Notes: generated by a model not told the origin, from the sequence alone. Shown: positions 1 to 9,110, counted from the first letter of the stretch. The stretch is DNA of 39,672 bases from an uncultured Collinsella sp. (GCA_902478885.1 CABSMS010000005.1:1-39672); one strand, 5' to 3'. Numbers and translations: made by a program.

Positions 1-1
1 G

Positions 2-937
<936 letters not shown>

Positions 938-950
938 AGTAGTCATTTAA

Positions 951-997
951 GAACGTCCCCAATGACTAGTCTCTTTTGTCTAGTCGTTGGGGACGCT
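951..997. terminator. Hairpin downstream of gltD, terminator-like intergenic palindrome
   Basis: Arms at 954-968 and 981-995 are complementary over 15 bp with one mismatch, around a T-rich loop. The element sits 17 bp after the gltD stop and is followed by CTCTTT. It may be the gltD terminator or one of the GTCCCC-type palindromes scattered through this genome. The rest of 938-1289 holds no gene that I can support; only the ribosome binding site for the next gene is clear. Confidence 0.5.
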
Positions 998-1289
998 CTT
1001 TGCGAGCGATTTGCTCGTTTGTCGACGTACGGGTGTTCATTTGTCGACTTCTTGGGCTGTAGTCGCATGTTGTTTCTGTGGTGGCTGCGGGCATCTGGCT
1101 CAAAAGGGCGGGTTGGCCGTCTATGTTTACCTGCGGTTTTGTTGCGGTGCGCATTTTCGGTCAAGCTTTTCGTCAAGTATTTGGTCAGCATCTGGTTTGC
1201 AGCCGGAGGCCTATTTTGCCCGCGCTGGTCATGGCTGCCCGCCCTCCTCGTAAGCTCAAATTGAGGTCCATCAGTTTGAGGAGGATGCC

Positions 1290-1997
1290 ATGACTGATCA
1301 CGCTTTAGATCGAGCGCGGCCGGCCGAAGCCGTCGGCAACGATATTGCCGACATGGCCCATTTTTGGATGCTGCGGAAGTTCCAGTTTTTGGAGCCGGCG
1401 CGCGAACAGTTCGAGATCATTGTCGATCCGTGGCTCAGCTATTGCATCGAGCCTTCGCAAAACGAAATCATGGCCTACAACATGGCATTTACCGATTGGC
1501 TGCTCTTCGAGCGCCCCTATCGCCATGGCAAGACGCTGCTCGAGCTGTATGTTGACGAGCCGCCGGCATCGCTTTCGCCCGCCTCGCTCAAGCGGCTCGA
1601 GCAGGTACGCGACACGCAGTATTTCTCGCGCTTTGGCATTTTGGACAAGGACCCCGCGACTGGCATGGTTGCGCTGAAGGATACGCGCACCGATCGACGT
1701 TTTGATGTCTACGACCCGCATATCGTGCAAAAGGAGCATTGGAACGACGGTGCGATTGCGGTGCGCCTCGCCTGCGTCGACGATGTCTGGCTGACGGCGG
1801 GACAACTCTATCTGTATGACATCGCACGCCTGAGTGACACGGCGGTCGATGGGCCTGGTGCGGTGCATCCGGAGGACCTGCAGGATGGCTTTGACACCTC
1901 GTGCATCAGTTTCTTCTTGCGTCTGGTCCGCGACATCATGGGTGCCCAGGGGCGCTACGTAAAGTCGCTCAACATCTACGAGCAGGAGTGGGAGTAG
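1290..1997 (+). CDS. Conserved-looking hypothetical protein, 235 residues
   Basis: A GAGGAGG ribosome binding site at 1276-1282 sits 7 bases before the ATG, which fixes the start. The protein is soluble-looking, with no signal peptide or membrane segment. It is rich in Trp, Tyr and Phe and has an acidic end. I do not recognise a domain; stretches such as FWMLRKFQFLEPAREQF and HWNDGAIAVRLACVDDVWL give no clear family. It is a single gene with intergenic DNA on both sides, a hairpin before and a palindrome array after. The codon use looks like that of neighbouring genes, which supports a real gene. Confidence 0.75.
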   Translation: MTDHALDRARPAEAVGNDIADMAHFWMLRKFQFLEPAREQFEIIVDPWLSYCIEPSQNEIMAYNMAFTDWLLFERPYRHGKTLLELYVDEPPASLSPASLKRLEQVRDTQYFSRFGILDKDPATGMVALKDTRTDRRFDVYDPHIVQKEHWNDGAIAVRLACVDDVWLTAGQLYLYDIARLSDTAVDGPGAVHPEDLQDGFDTSCISFFLRLVRDIMGAQGRYVKSLNIYEQEWE

Positions 1998-2033
1998 GGG
2001 ATGGGCTGTCGCAGCGCCGCCGCGTGTCTATTT

Positions 2034-2329
2034 GTCTCGATCTGTAACGTTTAGGGACAAAAAACCGGTCTACCTGTTACAGATCGAGACGAACGCTTGG
2101 GTGCCGCTGGTTTGTATAAATCTGTAACGTTTGGGGGCCTGGAGAACGTCTAACTGTTACAGACCGAGACGTTTGGCACCTGGTTGGGGGAATGTCTCAA
2201 TCTGTAACATCTACAGGCCCAAATTCGACCTACCTGTTACAGATTGAGACAAAGGTTGGCGGCTGTCGAAAGATCTTGTTCTGTAACAACTAGAGGCTCA
2301 AAGACTGTCTTCCTGTTACAGATCAAGAC
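2034..2329. repeat. Palindrome array 1: four 57-bp units with about 80-bp period
   Basis: Units lie at 2034-2090, 2114-2170, 2194-2250 and 2273-2329. Each has a left arm close to GTCTCGATCTGTAAC and a right arm close to GTTACAGATCGAGAC, around a variable loop of about 27 bp. Spacers between units are 22-23 bp. Unit 2 (GTATAAATCTGTAAC on the left) and unit 4 have degraded outer arms. The array fills most of the 352-bp gap 1998-2349 and ends about 20 bp before the start of the AbiEi-like gene. The gap holds no other gene. Confidence 0.9.
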
Positions 2330-2349
2330 ATTTGTCAGCGGAGGCAACG

Positions 2350-3426
2350 GTGACGATGGTCCATTTGTCTGACGTGGTGGTGACGAAAGTGTCTAATACC
2401 GTTCTCAAACACAAACATGCGACTCGCAACACGTTGGCGCGGAATAGGATGCTCGCGCGGCTCACGGAGACGGCCAAGCAAGGTGCGCTGCTCGCAACGC
2501 ATGACAATACCGAGCTCATGTGGCTGCGACGCCATGTTGGAACCGACGATATCGCGGAGCCCGAGCCGTACCTGTTCTGTTTTCAGCATGATTGGGATGC
2601 ATTGACGCCGGCGGAGCGAGCGTTGAGGACTATCAAAGGGCTTGCGGAATTTCATCCCGATTAGGCGTTTTGGGGCTATGACGCGGCGCTTTTGTGGGGT
2701 CTGGAGGTGCCGAATGATCTGCTTGGGCCACGATATCTTGTTAAGACAGGTTGCTCGGTGACGCTTAGTGCAGGATGTAGGCTGTTGCGTCCGCAGGCGG
2801 CGGGTGCGCTTGAACAAGTCGATGGCGTGCGGGTGACGCCGTTTTGGCGCACGGTGGAGGATTGTCTGCTGCGTGCGCCGTTCTCCTACGGGTTGGCGAT
2901 TGCCGATTCTGCGCTGCGGGCGAAGGGCATGTCGCGCGACGACCTCTGCGAACGGCTCCAGGCCGATTGCGAGGGCAGGCGAGGGTATCGCAGGGCACAG
3001 GTGATTGCGTCGTATGCAGACGGGCTGTCCGAAAACGGCGGCGAGTCTCGGTTCCGAGCATTCTTTATTGCGTACGGCTTTCCGGTTCCGGAGCTACAGG
3101 TGGAGTTTCGCGACCCGCTCGATCCGAGCCAGGTGTTTCGCGTCGACTATTTCTGGAGACTCGAGGACGGGACATGTGTCATCGGCGAGCTCGACGGAAA
3201 GGGGAAGTATACCTTGCAGAACGGCGAGGGTCGGGAGTCGGTCGACCCGTTCGTGGCAGAGCGTCAGCGGGAGTCCCATCTGACAATGCTCGGGCACAAA
3301 GTGCTTCGGTTCACGTTTGATGAGCTCAAGAACCCGGGAAAGCTGGTTGAAAAGATGAGGCTAGCGGGTATTCCGCAGCGGGCCGATTTGGCTGAGGAAT
3401 GGAAGCGGCAGTGGTATGGGCACTGA
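2350..3426 (+). pseudogene. AbiEi-like / DUF559-type protein gene interrupted by an in-frame TAG
   Basis: One reading frame runs from 2350 to 3426 except for a TAG at 2662-2664. Translation on both sides joins into a continuous family-like sequence (LRTIKGLAEFHPD, stop, AFWGYDAALLWGLEVP), which matches the segment around the HPD and GYSAAxxHGL-type motifs of AbiEi-like proteins. The C-terminal half (VDYFWRLED, GELDGKGKY, ERQRESHLTMLGHKVLRFTFDEL) looks like the restriction-endonuclease-like fold of DUF559/Vsr-type domains, with acidic and K/R-rich positions preserved. A GGAGG at 2340-2344 supports GTG 2350 (5-base spacing) or ATG 2356 as the start. The family is linked to type IV toxin-antitoxin and accessory genes; no toxin gene is beside it. 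It may be a decayed gene, a sequencing error or a suppressed stop. It is flanked on both sides by palindrome arrays. Confidence 0.65.
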
Positions 3427-3467
3427 GGGGTACGACTAACGCGGATGTGGTTGTTCCGGACGAGTTC

Positions 3468-3604
3468 GTCTCAATCTGTAACATCTGGCGGCTGAAAACT
3501 GGTCTACCTGTTACAGATTGAGATAAAGGCTGGGCGTGTGACTGAAAATCTCAATCTGTAACATATGGGGGGTGTTTGGGGCCGTATCTGTTACAGATTG
3601 AGAT
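3468..3604. repeat. Palindrome array 2: two 57-bp units
   Basis: Units at 3468-3524 and 3548-3604 have arms GTCTCAATCTGTAAC / GTTACAGATTGAGA, the same family and the same 80-bp period as array 1. Arm changes are partly compensatory: the CAATC left arms pair with GATTG right arms. The array lies about 40 bp after the stop of the AbiEi-like gene, so arrays 1 and 2 bracket that gene. The remainder of 3427-3756 contains only the amidohydrolase promoter region. Confidence 0.9.
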
Positions 3605-3686
3605 GTTTCGTCAGCACGGCCAGAGCAACGCCGCGCTGTCTCCGTTTGCCCCTACATCTCTCTCTTCCCTCCGTTAACCGATATGT

Positions 3687-3717
3687 TTGACTTTAGTTCG
3701 CTGCATTAGGTGATAAT
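3687..3717 (+). promoter_or_regulatory. Probable sigma-70-type promoter of the amidohydrolase gene
   Basis: TTGACT at 3687-3692 and GATAAT at 3712-3717 resemble -35 and -10 boxes. The spacer of 19 bp is longer than ideal. They lie 40-70 bp before the ATG at 3757, a plausible distance. The assignment is by eye. Confidence 0.45.
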
Positions 3718-3756
3718 GGACAAATGTTCATGTTAATCGTGAGGGAGGAGCTCGAT

Positions 3757-5127
3757 ATGGCGTCTGCCGATCGTTCTACGTTGTTTATCAATGCGACCAT
3801 TCTGGATGGTTCGGGGCATATGGAGCCGCAACCCGATATGGCCGTGGCCGTCGAGCGTGGCATCATCACCTGGATTGGTCCGAGCGCCGTGGCGCAGGCG
3901 CCGGCGGGCGCCGAGGTCATCGACCTGGCAGGGGCGTATCTCATGCCGGGCCTCATCAATATGCATGTGCATCTGTGCGGTTCGGGCAAGCCGGTTTCGG
4001 CGGGCGATGCGGGCGCGCTGATGAAGAAGCTCGATAATCCCGTGGGGCGCGCCATTGTCCGCCATATCCTCAAGGGTAGCGCCCAGCAGCAGCTGGCAAG
4101 TGGCGTGACCACGGTGCGCGGCGCGGGCGACCCGCTGTTTGCCGATCTGGCTGTGCGCGATGCCATCGATGCCGGCAAGTATCAGGGTCCGCGCCTGGTG
4201 GCGCCGGGAACGGGCGTCACGGTGCCGGGCGGCCATGGTGCGGGCTTGTTCGCCCAAGTGGCAAACAGTCCCGCCGAGGCAGCCGAACAGGTGCGCGACC
4301 TGTATGCGCGCGGTGCCGACGTCATCAAACTGTTCGTAACGGGCGGTGTGTTCGACGCGACCGAGGTGGGCGAGCCGGGCGTGCTTCGTATGCCGGTGGA
4401 GGTTGCCGCGGCGGCGTGCAAGGCGGCACACGATATGGGCCTTCCTGTCATGGCCCATGTCGAGAGTACCGAGGGTGTGAAGGCCGCGCTTGAGGCCGGC
4501 GTTGACACGATTGAGCACGGTGCTCCGTTGACGCCCGAGATTCTGGAGCTGTACCGTGGCGCCGCGGGCACGCAGCTCGAGGGGCGTGCGCCCAGCGTTA
4601 CCTGCACTATCAGCCCGGCGCTGCCGTTTGTATTGCTCGACCCGGAAAAGACCCATTCGACCGATACACAAAAGAAGAACGGTGACATCGTGTGCTCGGG
4701 CATCATCGAGAGCGCCCGTGCCGCACTGGAAGCTGGCGTTAAGGTGGGCCTTGGCACGGACTCGAGCTGCCCGTTCGTGACGCAGTACGACACGTGGCGT
4801 GAGGTGGCCTATTTTGCCAAGTATGTCGGCGTGTGCAACGCCTTCGCGCTGCATACGGCCACGCAGGTCAATGCCGAGCTGCTGGGGCTGGGCGGCGAGA
4901 CCGGCACAATCGAGTGCGGCAAGGCCGCCGATATCCTGGTGACGCGCGAGAACCCGCTCGATGACCTGTGCGCACTGCGTGAGCCGACGCACGTGATGTG
5001 TCGCGGTGATCTGGTGCGCAAGCTCAAGGTGAAGCGTATTCCCGAGGTGGACGCCGAGCTCGACGCGATTATGGCCATGCCTGCCGAGGCGTTGGCCGAG
5101 GAGCTTGCCCGCGATGGCGTGGCGTAG
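3757..5127 (+). CDS. Metal-dependent amidohydrolase (imidazolonepropionase/prolidase-like)
   Basis: The start at ATG 3757 is chosen because a GGGAGGAG ribosome binding site lies just upstream (3743-3750); an in-frame ATG at 3724 lacks one. The 456-residue protein shows the amidohydrolase layout: an N-terminal beta domain leading into the metal-binding HxH (LINMHVHLCGSG), a lysine in DVIKLFVTGGVF that could be the carbamylated metal bridge, histidines in PVMAHVEST and DTIEHGAPLT, and the metal-binding aspartate in GLGTDSSCPF. The end (GTIECGKAADILVT) is the usual return to the small beta domain. Family members hydrolyse cyclic amides, dipeptides or related C-N bonds; the substrate cannot be read from sequence. 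No signal peptide is seen, so it is probably cytoplasmic. Confidence 0.9.
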   Translation: MASADRSTLFINATILDGSGHMEPQPDMAVAVERGIITWIGPSAVAQAPAGAEVIDLAGAYLMPGLINMHVHLCGSGKPVSAGDAGALMKKLDNPVGRAIVRHILKGSAQQQLASGVTTVRGAGDPLFADLAVRDAIDAGKYQGPRLVAPGTGVTVPGGHGAGLFAQVANSPAEAAEQVRDLYARGADVIKLFVTGGVFDATEVGEPGVLRMPVEVAAAACKAAHDMGLPVMAHVESTEGVKAALEAGVDTIEHGAPLTPEILELYRGAAGTQLEGRAPSVTCTISPALPFVLLDPEKTHSTDTQKKNGDIVCSGIIESARAALEAGVKVGLGTDSSCPFVTQYDTWREVAYFAKYVGVCNAFALHTATQVNAELLGLGGETGTIECGKAADILVTRENPLDDLCALREPTHVMCRGDLVRKLKVKRIPEVDAELDAIMAMPAEALAEELARDGVA

Positions 5128-5129
5128 AC

Positions 5130-5156
5130 GTGACAAAGGGACGGTCCCCTTGTCAC
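5130..5156. repeat. Short palindrome GTGACAAAGGG / CCCCTTGTCAC
   Basis: Near-perfect inverted repeat directly after the amidohydrolase stop codon. It resembles other GGGAC/GTCCC-centred intergenic palindromes in the window (951-997 and 5749-5829). It may fold in the mRNA 3' end but has no T tract of its own. Confidence 0.6.
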
Positions 5157-5160
5157 ATTC

Positions 5161-5200
5161 AAAAAAGCCGAGGTCTCAGTGCGAGGCCTCGGCTTTTATT
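5161..5200. terminator. Bidirectional rho-independent terminator between convergent genes
   Basis: The arms AAAGCCGAGG and CCTCGGCTTT, extended by a mismatched inner stem, form a strong GC hairpin. It has an A run on the left and TTTTATTTT on the right, so it can act on both strands. It separates the amidohydrolase from the convergent zinc-ribbon gene at 5220. Confidence 0.85.
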
Positions 5201-5219
5201 TTGTCCTATGGTGTGGCGG

Positions 5220-5693
5220 CTACGAGCGCGTTTCCATCTTGGCGTGGCACTTGGGGCAGGTGACGCGGATCTTGCCCTTGCCCTTGGGGACGGAGAGCAT
5301 CTGGCCGCAGTTGGGGCACTTGAGGTATGCCGTGGTCTTGCGACCCTTCCACATCTTCTTGGCCGTGCGCTTGGCACGTTCAAAGTCTTCCTTACTGGTG
5401 CCGGCCGCGCGTGAAGTGCTGGCCGCTGCGGCCCCGTCGCCCAAGCTGGCGACGAACTTGCCCAAGCCGGGAACATTGGCGGTCGCGGCGACAAAGGTCT
5501 CGTTCTCCTTGCGACGTGCATCGATGTTTTTGGACAGGCCGCGCAGCACACCAATCACGATGACGGCGATGGCGATCCAACTGAGCCACTGGATGCGGGC
5601 CATCGATCCGATCATCGCGAAAATAATTCCTATGAAGCCCAGCACGATGGTGAGCTCGTCGGCGCCGTTGCGACCCTTCATAAAGTCATTCAT
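5220..5693 (-). CDS. Zinc-ribbon membrane protein
   Basis: The 157-residue protein starts at the ATG 5691-5693 (MNDFMKGRNGADEL), with GAAAGG upstream; an in-frame upstream start exists but lacks such a site. Two hydrophobic segments lie near the N-terminus (LTIVLGFIGIIFAMIGSMA and WLSWIAIAVIVIGVLRGLS). A basic linker follows, then a C-terminal zinc ribbon with CPNCG and CPKCH pairs. No specific function is known to me; such proteins are common small membrane proteins in Coriobacteria. It is downstream of csoR on the same strand but separated from it by a palindrome-rich gap, so it need not belong to the copper operon. Confidence 0.8.
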   Translation of the reverse strand: MNDFMKGRNGADELTIVLGFIGIIFAMIGSMARIQWLSWIAIAVIVIGVLRGLSKNIDARRKENETFVAATANVPGLGKFVASLGDGAAAASTSRAAGTSKEDFERAKRTAKKMWKGRKTTAYLKCPNCGQMLSVPKGKGKIRVTCPKCHAKMETRS

Positions 5694-5748
5694 GCGAATT
5701 GCCTTTCGTTCAATATGCTGCACGCCTTTATACCCGATTTAGAGCAAG

Positions 5749-5829
5749 GGGGACAGGTTAATCTGCACCAATGTGGTGCAAACATACCTGTCCCCGGAAT
5801 ACCAAGACGGTGCAAACGTACCTGTCCCC
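5749..5829. repeat. GGGGACAGGT / ACCTGTCCCC palindrome plus a half copy
   Basis: Arms at 5749-5758 and 5786-5795 are complementary, with an inner stem TGCACCA/TGGTGCA. A second right arm (GGTGCAAACGTACCTGTCCCC-like) repeats at 5809-5829. The element sits between csoR and the zinc-ribbon gene and could end csoR transcription. It looks like a small intergenic repeat family. Confidence 0.7.
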
Positions 5830-5839
5830 AATGCCCCAA

Positions 5840-6112
5840 TTACTTGGAGAGTTTGTCGACGACGCGTTCGATTTCGGCGAGTTTGGCGGCTTTGAGGTCT
5901 TCGTCGCCCGATTCGATTGCCGAAGTCACGCAGCCCTCGATATGCGCCTTGAGCACGTCGGCGTTAATGCGCGCGAGGAGCGCCTGTGTTGCCATGAGCT
6001 GCGTGGAGATATCGACGCAGTAGCGGTCCTCCTCGACCATCCGCAGGATGCCGTCGATCTGACCGCGTGCCGTCTTGAGCATGCGGGTCACCGATTTATG
6101 GTCTGCCATCAT
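5840..6112 (-). CDS. csoR: CsoR-family copper-sensing transcriptional repressor
   Basis: About 90 residues starting at MMADHKSV (ATG at 6110-6112 or the next codon), with GAGGA upstream on the coding strand; further upstream codons in frame run into an inverted repeat and are unlikely to be translated. The sequence is the all-helical DUF156/CsoR type: RMLKTARGQIDGILRMVEEDRYCVDI, then KAHIEGCV. The Cys, His, Cys triad (C of RYC, H and C of HIEGC) is the Cu(I) site of CsoR; FrmR/RcnR proteins use other sets. It lies after copA and copZ on the same strand, and a CsoR-like operator is present in the copA promoter, so it very probably represses this operon until Cu(I) binds. Confidence 0.92.
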   Translation of the reverse strand: MMADHKSVTRMLKTARGQIDGILRMVEEDRYCVDISTQLMATQALLARINADVLKAHIEGCVTSAIESGDEDLKAAKLAEIERVVDKLSK

Positions 6113-6155
6113 GGCGGGTCCTCGTTTCTGGTCGATCTTCCGGATGCTCCCGTCA

Positions 6156-6220
6156 GTTGCGGTGAAATACGGACTGTTTAAAGGCCTAGGGCGGCTCAAC
6201 AGTCCGTATTTCACCGCAAC
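6156..6220. repeat. Perfect inverted repeat with 23-bp arms
   Basis: The left arm 6156-6178 (beginning GTTGCGGTGAAATACGG) and right arm 6198-6220 are perfectly complementary, with a 19-bp loop. It sits between copZ and csoR on the copper strand. There is no T tract, so it is not a classic terminator; it could limit read-through into csoR, stabilise mRNA or be a mobile palindrome. Confidence 0.85.
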
Positions 6221-6247
6221 TTCTGAGGATTGAGTAGGCGGCGTCTG

Positions 6248-6469
6248 TTACGCGGCGGTTACGGACAGGGCATGGAATTTCTCGCCGGCGCCCTCGACGG
6301 CGGCGGCGAGCTGCTCAGCGGTCACGGTGTCGGCGCACTCCACCTGGACGGTCTGAGTCTCGTGATCGGCGTCGGCGTCGGTCACGCCGGCAACGTTGAG
6401 CAGTGCCGTCTCGACGGTGGCATCGCAGTGGCCGCACATAAGGCCGGAAGTCTTGATCGTGTAACGCAT
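6248..6469 (-). CDS. copZ: CopZ-like copper chaperone (HMA domain)
   Basis: The 73-residue protein starts at ATG 6467-6469 (MRYTIKTSGLMCGHCDATVE) with GAGGA upstream. It is a single heavy-metal-associated domain. The GLMCGHC motif supplies the CxxC pair that binds Cu(I), and the length is standard for CopZ. Family role: carries Cu(I) in the cytoplasm to the CopA ATPase or to the CsoR sensor. Its place between copA and csoR supports this. The upstream in-frame extension runs through a hairpin element and is not coding. Confidence 0.92.
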   Translation of the reverse strand: MRYTIKTSGLMCGHCDATVETALLNVAGVTDADADHETQTVQVECADTVTAEQLAAAVEGAGEKFHALSVTAA

Positions 6470-6496
6470 GGGTATTCCTCTCTGTTGTGTCGGCTT

Positions 6497-6588
6497 TCCC
6501 AGGCACCCGATCTTGACCTTCAAGCCGTCGCTCGCGTACCAAAGTACGCGTCGCTCCTCTTTCAGGTCAATCTCGGGCACCTGGAAAA
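6497..6588. repeat. Long imperfect hairpin between copA and copZ
   Basis: Arms of about 28 bp (from CCAGGCACCCGATCTTGACC on the left to AGGTCAATCTCGGGCACCTGG on the right) pair with a few mismatches. A further central stem GCGTAC/GTACGC surrounds AAA. In the copZ transcript this would fold into a long rod. It may be a mobile palindromic element or an mRNA processing/stability site that sets copZ output apart from copA. Confidence 0.75.
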
Positions 6589-6616
6589 CCCGTTCTAAAT
6601 GGACTTAATGGTGAGC

Positions 6617-8959
6617 CTATTGTGTCACTTTAGGCTTAAAGGATTTCAGGCGCAGCGCGTTGGACACAACGCAGACACTCGACAGGCTCATGGCTGCGGC
6701 GCCAAACATCGGCGAGAGTTGCCAACCGGTAAGGGGGAAGAACACGCCCGCGGCGAGCGGAATGCCGATGCCGTTATAGAACAGCGCCCAGAACAAGTCC
6801 TGCTTGATGTTGCGAATCGTGGCGCGCGACAGCTCGATGGCGCGGGCGACGTCCATGAGGTCGCTGCGCATGAGCACCACATCCGCCCCCTCCTTGGCGA
6901 TGTCGGCGCCGGTGCCGATCGCAAGGCCCACGTCGGCGCGTGCCAGAGCGGGGGAGTCGTTGATGCCGTCGCCCACCATGGCAACCTTGCTGCCCGCATC
7001 CTGCAGCTCGCGCACGTGGCGCTCCTTGTCGGCGGGGAGGACGTCGGCGATGACCTGCTTGCTGTTCAGTCCCACGCGGCGGGCGATGGCCTCGGCCGTC
7101 ACACGGTTGTCGCCGGTGAGCATGCGCACGTCGACGCCAAGCGAGCGCAGTGCGGCGATGGCCCCGGCGCTCGTCTCCTTGACCTCGTCAGCCACGGCAA
7201 TGGTGCCGGCAAGCTCGCCGTTCTTGGCAAAGAACAGTGGTGTCTTGCCCTCGGCGGCGAACTGTTCGGCAAGGCCGGCGGGCACGGTAACGCCCAGCTC
7301 GTCCATCAGGCGTGCGTTGCCGGCTGCAATGGCGTTTTGCCCCTCGCGTGCCGTAACGCCTCGACCGGGCACGGCGGCAAAGTCCTCGACCATGCGCGCG
7401 ACGATTCCGCGCGCCTCGCACTCGGCCATAATCGCCTCGGCCAGCGGGTGCTCGCTTGAGCGCTCCAGCGCAGCGGCCAGCTTGAGCAGCGCCTTTTCGC
7501 TCATGGCGGGCGAGCCGTCAGTGCGCGTGGCTACCACGATATCGGTTACGGCAGGCTTGCCGCGGGTGACCGTGCCCGTCTTATCGAGCACCACGGTGCC
7601 CACGCTGCGCAGGTTCTCCAGCGCCTCGGCGCTCTTAAACAGAATGCCCATCTCGGCGCCCTTGCCGGTGCCTACCATAATGGCGACGGGCGTGGCCAGG
7701 CCGAGCGCGCACGGACAACTGATCACCAGCACGGCCACGGCTGAGGTGAGTGCCTCGTTTATGCTGCCGGTCAGTGCTATCCACATCGCAAAGGTCACGA
7801 TCGAGATCACGAACACCACGGGCACGAACACGCCGGCGACTTTGTCGGCCATGCGGGCGATGGGCGCCTTGGTGGCGTTGGCGTCCTCGACGAGCTTGAT
7901 GATCTTGGCGAGCGATGTCTCGGCACCCACCCGCGTGGCGCGGAAGGTAAACGAGCCGGTGCGGTTGACGGTGGCGGCGTTGACGGTGTCGCCGGCGGTC
8001 TTTTCCACGGGGATGGACTCGCCGGTGAGCGCGCTCTCGTCCACGGCCGAGCTACCCTCGAGTACTACGCCATCGACGGGGATGGACTCGCCGGGGCGCA
8101 CGCGCAGGACCTGGCCGGGAAGGATGCTGTCGACGTCGACGGTGGTTTCGGTGCCGTCATCGGCAACGACGGTCGCGGTCTTGGGCGCCAAGTCAATCAG
8201 CGCCTCGATCGCGCCGCCGGTCTTGGACTTGCTGCGCGTTTCGAGATATTTGCCCACGGTGACGAGCGACAGGATCGTGCCGGCGCTCTCAAAATACAGA
8301 TTGTCCATGCCTGTCATCATGGCCTCGTGTACCTGACCCGCGGCTAACTGGTCGGCCATGATGAACATGGCGTACAGCGACCAGGCGATGGAGGCGGTGG
8401 CGCCCACGGCGATGAGGGCGTCCATGGTAGGCGCGCCGTGCGCGAGCGATTTAAACCCGTTGATAAAGTAGGCGTCGTTGACGTAGACGATGGGGATGAG
8501 CAGGACGAGCTCGGTGAGGGCGAGCGTCATGCTGTGGGTATGGTCGGTGAAAATGCTGGGCAGTGGCCAGCCAAGCATGTGCCCCATGCCTATGTAGAAC
8601 AGTGGGATAAGGAATACGATCGAGACGATGAGACGAGTGCGCATGGCGGAGGCGGCGGCCTCCAACTTTTTGGTCGGCGACTCCATGTGGGCGGCGCCGG
8701 ACCTGGCTTGCGTGCTGCCGTTTGAGCTGGCGGCACCGGTGCCCGCTTCGACGGGTGAGGCCGAGTAGCCGGCACGGTCGACGGCGGTGCAGATATCGTC
8801 AGGGGAGACCTGCGCGGGGTCATAGTCGACCATCATGGAACCGGCGAGCAGGTTGACCGCGACGCTTTGGACGCCGTCGAGTTTGCTTACGGCGCGGTCC
8901 ACGTGCGCCTGGCAGGCGGCGCATGTCATACCGCCCACGTCGAACTTATCTTGAGCCAT
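6617..8959 (-). CDS. copA: Copper-exporting P1B-type ATPase
   Basis: The 780-residue protein starts at ATG 8957-8959, with AGGAG upstream. Domains in order: one N-terminal HMA domain (GGMTCAACQAHVD, CxxC), a polar linker, paired transmembrane helices, the actuator domain (VDESALTGES), the Cu(I)-channel motif CPC in ISCPCALGLATP, the phosphorylation loop DKTGT, the SEHPLAEAI histidine-proline motif, and the hinge MVGDGINDSPALA. The CPC motif with this layout identifies a Cu(I)/Ag(I) exporter of the inner membrane. Length and motif set are complete. It is the first gene of the leftward copA-copZ-csoR block, with a CsoR-type operator upstream. Confidence 0.96.
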   Translation of the reverse strand: MAQDKFDVGGMTCAACQAHVDRAVSKLDGVQSVAVNLLAGSMMVDYDPAQVSPDDICTAVDRAGYSASPVEAGTGAASSNGSTQARSGAAHMESPTKKLEAAASAMRTRLIVSIVFLIPLFYIGMGHMLGWPLPSIFTDHTHSMTLALTELVLLIPIVYVNDAYFINGFKSLAHGAPTMDALIAVGATASIAWSLYAMFIMADQLAAGQVHEAMMTGMDNLYFESAGTILSLVTVGKYLETRSKSKTGGAIEALIDLAPKTATVVADDGTETTVDVDSILPGQVLRVRPGESIPVDGVVLEGSSAVDESALTGESIPVEKTAGDTVNAATVNRTGSFTFRATRVGAETSLAKIIKLVEDANATKAPIARMADKVAGVFVPVVFVISIVTFAMWIALTGSINEALTSAVAVLVISCPCALGLATPVAIMVGTGKGAEMGILFKSAEALENLRSVGTVVLDKTGTVTRGKPAVTDIVVATRTDGSPAMSEKALLKLAAALERSSEHPLAEAIMAECEARGIVARMVEDFAAVPGRGVTAREGQNAIAAGNARLMDELGVTVPAGLAEQFAAEGKTPLFFAKNGELAGTIAVADEVKETSAGAIAALRSLGVDVRMLTGDNRVTAEAIARRVGLNSKQVIADVLPADKERHVRELQDAGSKVAMVGDGINDSPALARADVGLAIGTGADIAKEGADVVLMRSDLMDVARAIELSRATIRNIKQDLFWALFYNGIGIPLAAGVFFPLTGWQLSPMFGAAAMSLSSVCVVSNALRLKSFKPKVTQ

Positions 8960-9006
8960 GGCTTCTCCTTTCTGTGGTTCGGTGTTGGAATTGTTAACCT
9001 GCCGAT

Positions 9007-9045
9007 ACTATACACCCATACCCCCTGGGGGTGTCTAGTAATAGT
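9007..9045 (-). promoter_or_regulatory. copA promoter with overlapping CsoR-type operator
   Basis: On the minus strand TAGACA (9034-9039 region) and TATAGT (9007-9012) are plausible -35 and -10 boxes about 19 bp apart. Between them lies the palindrome ATACCCCCTGGGGGTGT (9019-9035). This matches the established CsoR site, a GC-rich dyad of the type TACCCCNNNGGGGTA. Repressor bound there would block RNA polymerase. The rest of 8960-9530 contains only palindrome array 3. Confidence 0.8.
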
Positions 9046-9110
9046 TGGAATGTATGACTTTTCATTACAGATGCGGGTGGCTGCTCAATCGGCGGCCGTC
9101 CCTGCCAAAC

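Noticed and set aside
3733..5136. Long minus-strand open frame opposite the amidohydrolase
   Set aside because: It is a shadow of the high-GC plus-strand gene, which has all catalytic motifs and a ribosome binding site.
6804..8336. Long plus-strand open frame opposite copA
   Set aside because: It is a Ser/Thr/Ala-rich shadow of the CopA reading frame.
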